This document shows positions 1 to 8,234 of a DNA stretch of 64,000 nucleotides, one piece after another; the stretch's first letter is position 1, and every line of letters starts with the position of its first letter. This DNA is from Candidatus Gastranaerophilales bacterium. Lineage in GTDB: Bacteria > Cyanobacteriota > Vampirovibrionia > Gastranaerophilales > Gastranaerophilaceae. Made by a program: the position numbers and the translations under genes. The stretch covers positions 296,248 to 360,247 of the forward strand of contig CAJOJE010000001.1 in NCBI GenBank assembly GCA_905234865.1, written 5' to 3'. A model generated the notes under the pieces. It made no database searches and was not told the origin of the DNA. It worked only from the letters and a program-made list of their open reading frames with translations.

Positions 1-227
1 CGGTTGATGATGATATGTTAAATAAATTAAATCCCGAATATTCAATAATTTCAACCGGCAAAAACCCCTACGGACACCCTGACCCGTATACATATTCAAA
101 ACTGAATCAATATTCAAAAACAATTTCCACCAAAGAATACGGCGCAATTAAATTTAAGCTGAAAGACAAACTTGAAATATACCGTTACAATAAAAGAACG
201 GGCGATTTTGAAAATTTACTCTTTTGA
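1..227 (+). CDS. ComEC/Rec2-type competence protein, C-terminal end (partial)
   Basis: The reading frame is open from the window edge, so only about the last 75 residues of a longer protein are present. The visible part reads like the end of the metallo-beta-lactamase-fold domain that closes ComEC/Rec2 DNA-uptake channel proteins: a segment with SIISTGKNPYGHPDP, in which the GxNxYGHP pattern is typical, then a stretch resembling the TxxxGAIxF end (KEYGAIKFK). In that family the protein moves single-stranded DNA across the inner membrane, and this domain is thought to act on DNA outside. The gene converges on the helicase gene and overlaps its end by 12 bases. The call rests on a short tail; another MBL-fold protein is possible. 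Confidence 0.62.
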   Translation, partial: VDDDMLNKLNPEYSIISTGKNPYGHPDPYTYSKLNQYSKTISTKEYGAIKFKLKDKLEIYRYNKRTGDFENLLF

Positions 228-3212
228 TTTAATAAACATTTTACATACAAGAGTGTAAGAACAATATTTACAATTATCGGCAGATACGACGGGGTCAAAA
301 TTAAAATTTTTAATTCCCTCTATACAAAAATCAATTTTTTGTTTAATTTCCGAATTATTTGAATTATCGGGTTCGATTGAAGAAGATTTACACCCCTGCT
401 CAAAGAAAATAAGAGAAGTTTGTGCAACTTTAGAATTTTTATTCATTTCTTCATACAAAAACTTATAAAATCTCAATTGATTATAATAGTTTTCGCCGTC
501 TTTTACTTTTTTATACGAGCCTGTTTTAAAATCATAGATTAAAATTTCGCCCTGATTATTAACGGAAATTCTGTCGGCAAAGCCCTTCAATTTAACGCCT
601 TTATAATCGAGTTCCATTTTATATTCGGATTGCAAAATGTGCTTTGGGTCAAATTCTGTCAGTTTAGCGTAATTTTCCTCAATTGATTTAATTCCTCTTT
701 GAATAAATTCTTCTCTTTTGGATTGATTAGTAAATTCCATGTAAGAAATTTCATTTAAAAAAGCATCTTTCATAAATGAAACATCGGGGTATTTTCCCTC
801 TTTTTGAGCAAAAAGCGTAACTTTTCTGATACTTGAGTGTATTGAAGAACCGTAAGATAAAATATCTTTATCTTCCAAAAATACCGGGACTTTTAAGATA
901 TCGGAATAGAAATAGCTTAAAGGACAGGATAAATACCTGTTAAGAGAAGTTTGACTTAAAATTATATCGTTAATTCTCGCTTTAATTTCTTCATCCAAAA
1001 AATCTGTTTTAGGCTTAAAATCGTATGAATTGACAATTTCCGAATAAATTTGGTCGGAATTTATTTGATAACTTTTCTGCAAAACAAGAGAGTCGGCATC
1101 GGGAAAAGCACTTGTTATATATGTCGTACAAGTTTGTGGCGAACCGCCTTTGTTATTTGAATAGCTTAAAATAAGACCGAACTTTGCTCTTGTAATACCG
1201 ACAAAAAGAAGTCTTAAATGTTCAGCTGCGACGGCTTGTAAATTCATTTCTTCATCCTGAAATTCATTTAAGTTAATCGGTAATTCAAGTTTATTGGAAG
1301 ATTTTGACGCCTTTTCAAACGTTTTTGCGCATAAATCAGGCATAAAAACATATTCAAACTCTCTGCCTTTTGAGCCATGATAGGTTAACAGCCTGACGGC
1401 GTCCGCTTCTTCAAGGGGTTTGTCAAGTTCGATTTTGATATTTTCTTTAAAATAAGTGTCGAGATGTTTAATAAAATCATCCAATCTTGCGTCCTGATGA
1501 ATTGTTTGAAATGACTTTGCTTCCGTCATAAGTCTTTCGACGGCTGAAATGTTTTCAAACCTGTTGTCGCCGTAATTTGAATAAAAAGCTAAAATTTTAG
1601 ATTCAAAAATTACATTATACAAAAAAGGTATCAAAGGCATAACGGATTTTTTTTGCTTAAAATTCGTAAGCATTTTATAAAATTCGACAAATTTTTTATC
1701 TTCTAAATCAGGATTGAGAGCAAGCTGTTCTACGGCTTGAAACCAATTTAAAGATGTTGTTCTTACTTTATATAAAATTTTTGCAAGAGTTTTTTCTTCA
1801 ATTTTAAAGGGCTCGTAATTCAAAAGGGAAAAGAGCTTATCCTGTTCTATAAAAGAATTTGAAATTAATTTTAAGAGAGAATAAGTTTGTATAAAAGAAG
1901 GAACTTCAAAAGCATTTTTTTGTTTTGATAAGACAAAAGGAATTCCTTTTTGCTTTAAAAGGCGGGCAAATTCGTCAAGGTTGGTGTTTTTTCTTGCTAA
2001 AACCGCAATTTCAGACAATTTCACGCCGTCTTTTCGAAGTTCTTCTATTTTATTCACTATAAAATTATTTTCTTGAACCGTTTCCGTAAAAATATTAAAA
2101 TCAATTTTTCTGTCTTTTTTTATAATTTCTTCATTTTTAGCGGTTAATTTTTTCTCGACCCCTTCAATTTTTGTCATTCTCAATGGAGATTTTGAAATGA
2201 TTAAATCGGCAAAATCAAGAATGGTTTGAGTTGAACGACGATTTTCGACAAGGCAGATAATTTTGGTATTTTTAAATTTTTCCAAAAAATTGAACAAAGT
2301 TGAAGTTTTTGCACCTTGAAAAGAATAAATAATCTGATCGTCATCACCGACAACAAAAACGTTGTCGGAATTCATTCCCTCTAAAATATTAAATATAATT
2401 TCGTTTTGAACGGTTGATGTGTCTTGATATTCGTCGACCAAAAGATATTTAAAGTCTTTTGTGGTTTTAATCAAAAAATCCTTGTCCTCTCTCCATTTAT
2501 TAAGAACAAGATTAATCATGTCGGAATAATCGACAAAACCGGATTGAGAAAGTTTTTTGGAATAAATTTCAAAAATTTTATAAAACTCTCTTGCTTTACC
2601 CATTTTGTTTATTTGGGATGTAATTTTTGCAAGGTGAGTTTTTGTAACTTTCTTTTTTAATTCTCTTTCTTTTTGTTCAATATTAAGTTCGTCAAGCTCT
2701 TTTTGCCAAACGTCATCAATATAGTTAAAAAATTGTTCTTTTGTCACTCTTTCTCGTTTAATTACATCAATTGAAGAAAGAATTGAAGAAATATAAAAAT
2801 ATTTATTTCCCCATTTATCTTTTAGAAATTCGATTTCACCGACTTCATCAACAGCTTCTTTTAAAATTGCCTGCTTGGTAATTTCGTCGACAAGCAGAAT
2901 GTTGTCGGGAAGTTCAAACTCGGACGGGTATTCCTTTAAAATCGAAGAACAAAACCCATGGTAAGTTGCAACGTTGACGGAAGCGGCAATAACCCCAAGC
3001 GAAGAAACAAGCCTTGATTTCATTTCGGAAGTTGCGGCATCCGAAAAAGTCAAGCACAAAATGCTTTCAGGCTTAATCCCATTATTTAACATATTTTCCA
3101 CTCTTCGAACAAGAGTAAAAGTTTTGCCGGTTCCGGGGCCCGCTAAAAGCATGACGGGACCTTGAAGAGCATTAATTGCCTCCTGTTGTCTTTCGTTGGG
3201 TTTAATTGGCAT
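216..3212 (-). CDS. UvrD/AddA-type helicase fused to a PD-(D/E)XK, probably Fe-S, nuclease
   Basis: A 998-residue superfamily 1 DNA helicase with a C-terminal nuclease. Walker A is AGPGTGKT (residues 24-31) and Walker B is VDEYQDT (about 259-265). The C-terminal part has the RecB/AddB/Cas4-like nuclease core: the FADRI aspartate (about 880) and IYDFKTG (D894, K896). Four cysteines fit an iron-sulfur staple: C763 in YLSCPL, then C981, C984 and C990 in a CX2CX5C tail. This is the arrangement known from AddB and Cas4 nucleases, here on the helicase polypeptide itself. The likely role is processing of double-strand breaks or recombination intermediates. It starts inside the stop codon of yebC (TAATG), which suggests translational coupling. 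No AddA/AddB partner is visible in the window. Confidence 0.88.
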   Translation of the reverse strand: MPIKPNERQQEAINALQGPVMLLAGPGTGKTFTLVRRVENMLNNGIKPESILCLTFSDAATSEMKSRLVSSLGVIAASVNVATYHGFCSSILKEYPSEFELPDNILLVDEITKQAILKEAVDEVGEIEFLKDKWGNKYFYISSILSSIDVIKRERVTKEQFFNYIDDVWQKELDELNIEQKERELKKKVTKTHLAKITSQINKMGKAREFYKIFEIYSKKLSQSGFVDYSDMINLVLNKWREDKDFLIKTTKDFKYLLVDEYQDTSTVQNEIIFNILEGMNSDNVFVVGDDDQIIYSFQGAKTSTLFNFLEKFKNTKIICLVENRRSTQTILDFADLIISKSPLRMTKIEGVEKKLTAKNEEIIKKDRKIDFNIFTETVQENNFIVNKIEELRKDGVKLSEIAVLARKNTNLDEFARLLKQKGIPFVLSKQKNAFEVPSFIQTYSLLKLISNSFIEQDKLFSLLNYEPFKIEEKTLAKILYKVRTTSLNWFQAVEQLALNPDLEDKKFVEFYKMLTNFKQKKSVMPLIPFLYNVIFESKILAFYSNYGDNRFENISAVERLMTEAKSFQTIHQDARLDDFIKHLDTYFKENIKIELDKPLEEADAVRLLTYHGSKGREFEYVFMPDLCAKTFEKASKSSNKLELPINLNEFQDEEMNLQAVAAEHLRLLFVGITRAKFGLILSYSNNKGGSPQTCTTYITSAFPDADSLVLQKSYQINSDQIYSEIVNSYDFKPKTDFLDEEIKARINDIILSQTSLNRYLSCPLSYFYSDILKVPVFLEDKDILSYGSSIHSSIRKVTLFAQKEGKYPDVSFMKDAFLNEISYMEFTNQSKREEFIQRGIKSIEENYAKLTEFDPKHILQSEYKMELDYKGVKLKGFADRISVNNQGEILIYDFKTGSYKKVKDGENYYNQLRFYKFLYEEMNKNSKVAQTSLIFFEQGCKSSSIEPDNSNNSEIKQKIDFCIEGIKNFNFDPVVSADNCKYCSYTLVCKMFIKSKE

Positions 3213-3997
3213 TATATATTCACTTTTTCCATTAATTCATCGTCAATATCAAAATTTGAATAAACATTTTGAACATCATCATGTTCTTCTAATTTTTCCA
3301 TTAACAAAAGAACTTTTTTTGCCGTATCGGCATCCGTTACTTCGGTAGAATTTGACGGAATTCTCGTATTTTCGGCGGTTTTTGGTTTATAACCCGCTTT
3401 TTCTAAACCCTCTGCCGTTTCTTGAAGTTTATCGGGTTCCGTTACGACTTTAATTTCATCGTCTTCTTCATAGATATCTTTCGGTTCAAAATCAAGACTT
3501 GCCTCAAGTATTTCGTCAAGTTCGATTACTTTTTCTTTTTCTTTTTTATTTTCAGGTTCAATCACCTTATCAAAGGTGATTACGCCGACAGGCTCGAATA
3601 TCCAACCTACACAACCGTCTGCACCGAGATTTCCGCCGAATTTGGTAAAGAAACTTCTGATATCGCCGGCGGTTCTGTTTCTGTTATCGGTGGCAGCTTC
3701 GATAAATACGGCAACTCCGCCTGCACCGTACCCTTCATAAGTTAATTCTTCAAAATTATCACCGCCTTGGCCGCCTGCACCTTTTTCAATTGCACGTTTA
3801 ATATTATCGTTGGGAAGTCCGCCCGCTTTCGCCTTATCAATTGCCGTTCTTAACCTGAAATTACCTGCAGGGTCGGCACCGCCCATTTTTGCGGCTATAA
3901 TTATTTCTCTGGAAAATTTTGCAAAGTTAGCGCCACGAAGTGCATCCGTTTTTGCTTTTTTATGTTTAATATTCGCCCATTTAGAATGTCCTGACAT
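3212..3997 (-). CDS. yebC: YebC/PmpR/TACO1 family protein
   Basis: The N-terminus MSGHSKWANIKHKKAKTD is the family hallmark, followed by the conserved DPAGNFRLRTAIDKAKA, YEGYGAGG and DNRNRT segments. The family was described as transcriptional regulators and, in mitochondrial TACO1 and bacterial relatives, as acting on translation of difficult sequences. At 261 residues it is a little longer than the usual 240-250. The extra length is a charged insertion near residues 148-162 (EPENKKEKEKVIEL). The start is well placed: AAGGAAA lies about 7 bases upstream on the minus strand. It is the first gene of a two-gene unit with the helicase and diverges from the TPR gene at 4036. Confidence 0.95.
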   Translation of the reverse strand: MSGHSKWANIKHKKAKTDALRGANFAKFSREIIIAAKMGGADPAGNFRLRTAIDKAKAGGLPNDNIKRAIEKGAGGQGGDNFEELTYEGYGAGGVAVFIEAATDNRNRTAGDIRSFFTKFGGNLGADGCVGWIFEPVGVITFDKVIEPENKKEKEKVIELDEILEASLDFEPKDIYEEDDEIKVVTEPDKLQETAEGLEKAGYKPKTAENTRIPSNSTEVTDADTAKKVLLLMEKLEEHDDVQNVYSNFDIDDELMEKVNI

Positions 3998-4018
3998 ATA
4001 TGTTTCCTTTTTATTTTT

Positions 4019-4035
4019 TATAATATAATTAAATC
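4019..4035 (+). promoter_or_regulatory. Predicted leaderless promoter of the TPR gene
   Basis: Two overlapping TATAAT hexamers occur at 4019-4024 and 4024-4029. The second ends 6 bases before the ATG at 4036, so transcription would start at or next to the start codon. There is no Shine-Dalgarno sequence. A convincing -35 is not seen. This belongs to a set of similar sites in the window. Confidence 0.5.
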
Positions 4036-4518
4036 ATGGACAAAAAAGACGAGCAACAGGAACAAAGAATAGACGGAATTGAATTTGCAAGGCAATTAAT
4101 CGCCGATTGCAGATTTGACGATGCATTTGAAATTTTAGGGCGCATGGAAGAAGAAAACCCCGAAGATTATGAAGTTAATTACGAATTGGGGCGCCTGCAA
4201 TACGAAATGGGCGATTATTACAGCGCTATTGCCAATTTCGAGCATGTTTTAGAGTATCATCAAAGTCCGATAATTTTTTATAATTTAGGATGTGCTTTTG
4301 AAGCAAACAACGAACCGGATAAGGCAATTTCCGCACACTTAAAGGCTGTTACGATGAATGAAAAGTTCCCTTATTCAAACAAAAAATTAGGCATGCTGTT
4401 TATGGCAAGGGGCGATATGGATTCTGCAAGAGAATATTTTGAGGATTATATCAATCTGGATATTGCGCAAGATGAAAAAGACAGTGTAAAACATATATTA
4501 GACAGAATAAAAGGATAA
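4036..4518 (+). CDS. TPR-repeat protein
   Basis: A 160-residue soluble protein made almost entirely of tetratricopeptide repeats (for example residues 48-80, YELGRLQYEMGDYYSAIANF, and the next unit with NLGCAFEANNEPDKAISAH). TPRs form helical scaffolds for protein contacts. No signal peptide or membrane segment is present, so it is probably cytoplasmic. It begins 38 bases from the divergent yebC and is followed after 3 bases by glutaredoxin, so the two are probably co-transcribed. The partner cannot be inferred. It lacks a ribosome-binding site and has a TATAAT just before the ATG. Confidence 0.8.
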   Translation: MDKKDEQQEQRIDGIEFARQLIADCRFDDAFEILGRMEEENPEDYEVNYELGRLQYEMGDYYSAIANFEHVLEYHQSPIIFYNLGCAFEANNEPDKAISAHLKAVTMNEKFPYSNKKLGMLFMARGDMDSAREYFEDYINLDIAQDEKDSVKHILDRIKG

Positions 4519-4521
4519 AAA

Positions 4522-4773
4522 ATGAATATAGAAATTTACACTCTCTCTTACTGCCCTTATTGCATGAAGGCAAAAGAATTTTTTAAAAGCAAAAATATTC
4601 CGTTTGTCGAATACTCGCTTGACGGCGATGAAGATAAAAATTTCGGTGAGCTTCAAAAAAAATTCAATATAAAAGGTGAAGTAACCGCACCTCAGATTAT
4701 AATAGACAATAAAAGAATCGGCGGATATTCGGACTTAATCGAAAAAGTTCAAAATAATGAATTAACTTTTTAA
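4522..4773 (+). CDS. Glutaredoxin
   Basis: An 83-residue thioredoxin-fold protein with the dithiol active site CPYC at residues 11-14, the cis-proline segment TAPQIIID and the GGYSDL glutathione-binding stretch. This is the normal size for GrxC-type glutaredoxins, which reduce disulfides and glutathione-mixed disulfides in the cytoplasm. It follows the TPR gene by 3 bases. Confidence 0.92.
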   Translation: MNIEIYTLSYCPYCMKAKEFFKSKNIPFVEYSLDGDEDKNFGELQKKFNIKGEVTAPQIIIDNKRIGGYSDLIEKVQNNELTF

Positions 4774-4860
4774 GTTTTGTAACAACTTTTTTATTTTTCC
4801 TAAAGTTTATTTTTTAAAAGCCGACAAAAAACATGTGGGATTTTATATCAAGGATTAGTA

Positions 4861-5016
4861 ATGTTAAAAAGACAATTATTGCCGACATCAAATAATTCAA
4901 GGAGTGTCCTTACAATTTTAGACGGAGCAAAAAAGCGCCGTACCTTAGCGTGCTCGGCAGTTAAATCAATCAATACCGAACTTAAAATCAAGCCGGATTT
5001 AGCAACGGTAAAATAA
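4861..5016 (+). CDS. Possible small basic protein, unknown function
   Basis: A 51-codon frame starts with ATG after AGGA at 4851-4854, a spacing of 6 bases. It encodes a basic peptide (MLKRQLLPTSNNSRSVLTIL at the start, ending KIKPDLATVK), with no signal peptide, membrane segment or known motif. It lies between glutaredoxin and a strong rho-independent terminator on the same strand, so the stretch is probably transcribed. The opposite strand has a 60-codon frame over the same bases (4848-5030), but its start lacks a ribosome site and the plus frame looks more like protein. This would account for most of the 352-base gap between glutaredoxin and the FtsB-like gene. Confidence 0.4.
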   Translation: MLKRQLLPTSNNSRSVLTILDGAKKRRTLACSAVKSINTELKIKPDLATVK

Positions 5017-5075
5017 AAAGTCAAAAGCAAACCCCAATCCTATTAATTAAAAGAGAAAACTTATCGTGGTTCATA

Positions 5076-5114
5076 AGGCGAATAGTTTACAAAAGAAACT
5101 TTTTCGCCTTTTTT
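5076..5114 (+). terminator. Rho-independent terminator
   Basis: Inverted repeat AGGCGAA (5076-5082) with TTCGCCT (5103-5109), plus inner arms AGTTT (5084-5088) and AAACT (5096-5100), followed by a run of T to 5114. It would end the glutaredoxin/small-ORF transcript on the plus strand. Confidence 0.75.
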
Positions 5115-5125
5115 AGGCACGAAAA

Positions 5126-5596
5126 TCAGGGCATGCGCAGCAAATCGTCTGCATTATCGGAATGAAAGAATTTATTTGAAATTTTTTCCTCAAAAAATTC
5201 CATGAACTTTTCTTTATTTGTTTTTGGCTTTTCGGCTTCGTCTTTTTCGTTAATTATAAGTAAAACTTCGTTTTCTCCCGCCATTTTAAGGTTATTTCTT
5301 GCAATGGATTCAACTTTTTGAAGAGAATTGAAATTTTCTATCTCGCTTTTAAGGCTTTTGTTTTTCATTTCGGCTTGCTCTTTTAATTGTTGAGCTTTGG
5401 CAATTTTAGTTTCAAAAGATATAATTTTAGTAATATTTAAAATAGCGCTCATTGCAAGCTGAATAACGCATGCGAGAAGAACAATCGTCATAAACGAAAG
5501 ATAAAATTTTACATCTCTGTTTTTTCTTTTTTGTTTTTTTCTCGCCTTTTTCTTTAGGGAAGTATCGGACGTGATTGTATCTTCATTTTCAAGCAT
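5126..5596 (-). CDS. FtsB/DivIC-like septum formation initiator
   Basis: A 156-residue single-pass protein. A basic N-terminal tail (KKKARKKQKRKNR) precedes one transmembrane helix (about residues 31-53) and a coiled coil (about 58-95). The next segment, KVESIARNNLKMAGENEVLLI, matches the EkiARe-LGmv-pgE-v pattern at the end of the FtsB/DivIC/FtsL-type domain. These proteins bridge early and late division proteins outside the inner membrane. The C-terminal 40 residues are an extra charged tail. It lies 23 bases downstream of dnaA on the same strand, so replication initiation and division genes may share a transcript. Confidence 0.75.
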   Translation of the reverse strand: MLENEDTITSDTSLKKKARKKQKRKNRDVKFYLSFMTIVLLACVIQLAMSAILNITKIISFETKIAKAQQLKEQAEMKNKSLKSEIENFNSLQKVESIARNNLKMAGENEVLLIINEKDEAEKPKTNKEKFMEFFEEKISNKFFHSDNADDLLRMP

Positions 5597-5619
5597 AACG
5601 TAATAATTTTAACCTTTTT

Positions 5620-7020
5620 TTATTTCATAATCAAGGATTGAATTTTGTCCAAATCGGACTTTAATTTTAAATTAGTCTTAATATCATCTTCGATTGCCTT
5701 GCATGAATACATAATGGTCGTATGATTTCTGTCGAAAGATTTTGCCAAAATCGGGTAACTTAAATCAAGAAGCTCTCTTGCGGTATAAATTGAAACCTGT
5801 CTTGCTTCCTGCACATTTTTGGAGCGGTCTTTTCCGAGTATTGATTCGGGTTTAATTTGATAGAACTCGGCAACTGCAGATACCACATCCTGAACGGTCA
5901 ATTGTTTTTTTAAATTATTTAACCCCAAAATATCGGAAGCGCTCTCCACGGTAAGCTCAATTCCTTGAATTGAAGCATAGGCACTAACCTTATTATAAGC
6001 ACCCTCGAGTTCCCTTACGTTTTTTGAATAATTCATGGCAAGCAAACGTGCCACATCATCACTCACGTCGTAATTTGACCTTTTGGCATGCCTTTTAACG
6101 ATTTCCATTCTGACTTCCAAAGAAGGCGGAAGAATTTCAACCGAAAGCCCTTGTCCGTATCTGGTTTTTAACCTTTCGGGAGTGTTTGTAAAAGTTTCAT
6201 ACCCCCGTTCGGATGCAAAAATTATTTGTTTTCCCAAATTATAAAGAGCTTCGAAAGTATTAAAAATTTCTTCTTCCGTTCTTTTTTTACCTTCGGCAAA
6301 TTGAATATCATCCATTAATAAAACATCGACATTTCTGTATTGATCACGAAATTTCTTCATTGCACCCGTTGAATCACCGCTTTTGCATGCTTCAATTAAA
6401 CGGTTTGTAAATTCTTCGGTTTTTGCATATTTAACTTTGAGCTTCGGAAAATTCTTTAAAATTCTATGACCAACGGCTTGCATTAAATGAGTTTTTCCCA
6501 TGCCGACGGAACCCGTTATAAAAAGGGGATTAAATTTTTGCCCCGGAGCATCGGCAATTAATTTTGCGGCATTAAACGCCACTTTGGAATTTTCTCCTTC
6601 AACAAAATTTTCAAACGTATATTTTAAATTAAGAGCACAAAAGGAGTGCATTTGTTTTAAATTTTCCAATTGCTCTTCCATTAAAATAATATGTTCTTCT
6701 TTTTTCTGTTTTTTCTTTTTTGGAGGCTTTTTTACATCATTGGGATCAAAAACGACCTCAATCGAAACGTCTTGTTTGATAATTTCTTCAACAGCACTTT
6801 TAATTTGGGGTAAATATCCTCTGTTAAGATGGTTTACGGCAAATTGTCCCGAAGATTTAAGAGTAAAAAAACCCTCCTTAAAATGTTCGTCGTTTGGAAG
6901 CGCCGGCACTAAAGGACTAATCCAAGGGTCGTATGTAGAAGGCTGAACGGTATCTTTCAAAATCACGAGCGCTTTTTGCCATACTTCATTATAATTGATT
7001 TGTAAACCTTTATTATCCAT
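5620..7020 (-). CDS. dnaA: Chromosomal replication initiator DnaA
   Basis: A 466-residue protein with the full DnaA layout: domain I (1-90, with WQKAL and TYDPWI), a short lysine-rich domain II (about 95-110), and the AAA+ domain with Walker A GSVGMGKT (170-177) and Walker B VLLMDDIQF (about 233-241). The C-terminal DNA-binding domain has the DnaA signature region (ARQVSIYTARELLDLSY and FDRNHTTIMYSCKAI). It binds DnaA boxes and opens the origin. No TTATCCACA-type box cluster is seen in the flanking 100-base gap, so the origin is probably not next to the gene. Confidence 0.98.
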   Translation of the reverse strand: MDNKGLQINYNEVWQKALVILKDTVQPSTYDPWISPLVPALPNDEHFKEGFFTLKSSGQFAVNHLNRGYLPQIKSAVEEIIKQDVSIEVVFDPNDVKKPPKKKKQKKEEHIILMEEQLENLKQMHSFCALNLKYTFENFVEGENSKVAFNAAKLIADAPGQKFNPLFITGSVGMGKTHLMQAVGHRILKNFPKLKVKYAKTEEFTNRLIEACKSGDSTGAMKKFRDQYRNVDVLLMDDIQFAEGKKRTEEEIFNTFEALYNLGKQIIFASERGYETFTNTPERLKTRYGQGLSVEILPPSLEVRMEIVKRHAKRSNYDVSDDVARLLAMNYSKNVRELEGAYNKVSAYASIQGIELTVESASDILGLNNLKKQLTVQDVVSAVAEFYQIKPESILGKDRSKNVQEARQVSIYTARELLDLSYPILAKSFDRNHTTIMYSCKAIEDDIKTNLKLKSDLDKIQSLIMK

Positions 7021-7121
7021 AAATTAAAATAAATGCCATTCCATATATAATACTTAACAATTTTACCAAAAAAAGTAAATGTAGTAATATAAAATTAAAT
7101 TTTGTAAAAAGCAGACAATAT

Positions 7122-8231
7122 ATGGATTTTATAAACTATTCGTACTTATTTGATTTATTGAGAGATTTATACGCCGATATTTCGTATAAGACATATTTGA
7201 ACAAAACGGGACGTGCGCTGATTCCTTTAAGATATTTTTTGGAATTAACATACAGGTGCAACCTAAATTGCCCTTATTGTTATATCGGGGAAAACAGACA
7301 AAAAGAAGAACTTTCGAGCGAAGATTGGAAAAAAGTAATAAACCAAATTCCGTTTTACGGAATTGTAACGCTTGTAGGCGGAGAACCGTTTATAAGAAAA
7401 GACTTTTGCGAGCTTATGCAATACGCTTCAAAAAAAGTTTTCGGCAAAGTAAACGTTGTTACGAACGGAATTTTGTTGAACGAAGAGCATATTAAAGAAA
7501 CGGTTAAATCAAATATAGTTTTGTTGAGCGTATCTTTGGACGGATACGGCAAAACTCACGACATAAACAGAGGAAAAGAAGGAATTTTCGATAAAATAAC
7601 TTCAAATCTCGAAAACTTTAATTCCAAAAGAAAAAGAACGATGGTTGATATTAAAACCATTGTTCTTGAGAATAATCTTGAAGATATTTATAAACTTTAC
7701 GAATACTGCACAAAAGAAAATTTTGAATTTTTGTCGGTTTCCTTTTTAAGAAGCAACAATTTAAAACAAAATCCGGAATTAAAAGACGGCTTTGAAGAAA
7801 TTTTCCATAAAGTCGAGTATAATATTAATCCGTACTTTAATTTAGAACATTTTATCGACGTTTATAAAAGAATTTGTTCGTTATCAAAAAAATCAAAAAC
7901 AAAAATACGCTTTTCTCCAAAATTTGAAAGCAAAAACGACAATATAACGATTAATAAAATTAAAAACTTCTTTAACCCCGAAAACAAAGAGGATTTAAAA
8001 AGACACCCGTCTTTAATATATACGCCGTGCAAATACCCTTATTCAAACATTATGGTTAATCCTTCAGGCGATGTTTATCCTTGTTTATCGTTTAAAATAG
8101 GGAATGTTCTTGAAAATAAAATCGAAGAAATTTTTAATTTTCCGAAATACAGATGTTTCAGAAAAAATTTAAAAGCACAAAAGAGCTTTTCATCCTGTCA
8201 AATGTGCTGCGAACTTAAAGTAAAGGAATAA
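7122..8231 (+). CDS. Radical SAM protein with SPASM-type C-terminus
   Basis: A 369-residue radical SAM enzyme. The [4Fe-4S] motif is CNLNCPYC (CX3CX2C, near residue 46), followed by the GGEP glycine-rich motif and the VTNG segment. The C-terminal part carries more cysteines in a SPASM/twitch arrangement: CKYPYSNIMVNPSGDVYPC, then a closing CQMCC. SPASM enzymes often modify ribosomally made peptides or proteins, but others act on small molecules. The M16 peptidase gene follows after 3 bases, so the pair is almost certainly one transcript. No precursor peptide is obvious. The start has no clear ribosome site. Confidence 0.88.
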   Translation: MDFINYSYLFDLLRDLYADISYKTYLNKTGRALIPLRYFLELTYRCNLNCPYCYIGENRQKEELSSEDWKKVINQIPFYGIVTLVGGEPFIRKDFCELMQYASKKVFGKVNVVTNGILLNEEHIKETVKSNIVLLSVSLDGYGKTHDINRGKEGIFDKITSNLENFNSKRKRTMVDIKTIVLENNLEDIYKLYEYCTKENFEFLSVSFLRSNNLKQNPELKDGFEEIFHKVEYNINPYFNLEHFIDVYKRICSLSKKSKTKIRFSPKFESKNDNITINKIKNFFNPENKEDLKRHPSLIYTPCKYPYSNIMVNPSGDVYPCLSFKIGNVLENKIEEIFNFPKYRCFRKNLKAQKSFSSCQMCCELKVKE

Positions 8232-8234
8232 CAA

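Noticed and set aside
4848..5030. A 60-codon minus-strand frame opposite the candidate small gene
   Set aside because: No ribosome site, its composition looks like antisense of the plus frame, and it faces the terminator.
7021..7121. Possible replication origin next to dnaA
   Set aside because: No cluster of TTATCCACA-like boxes and only 100 bases of ordinary AT-rich promoter sequence.
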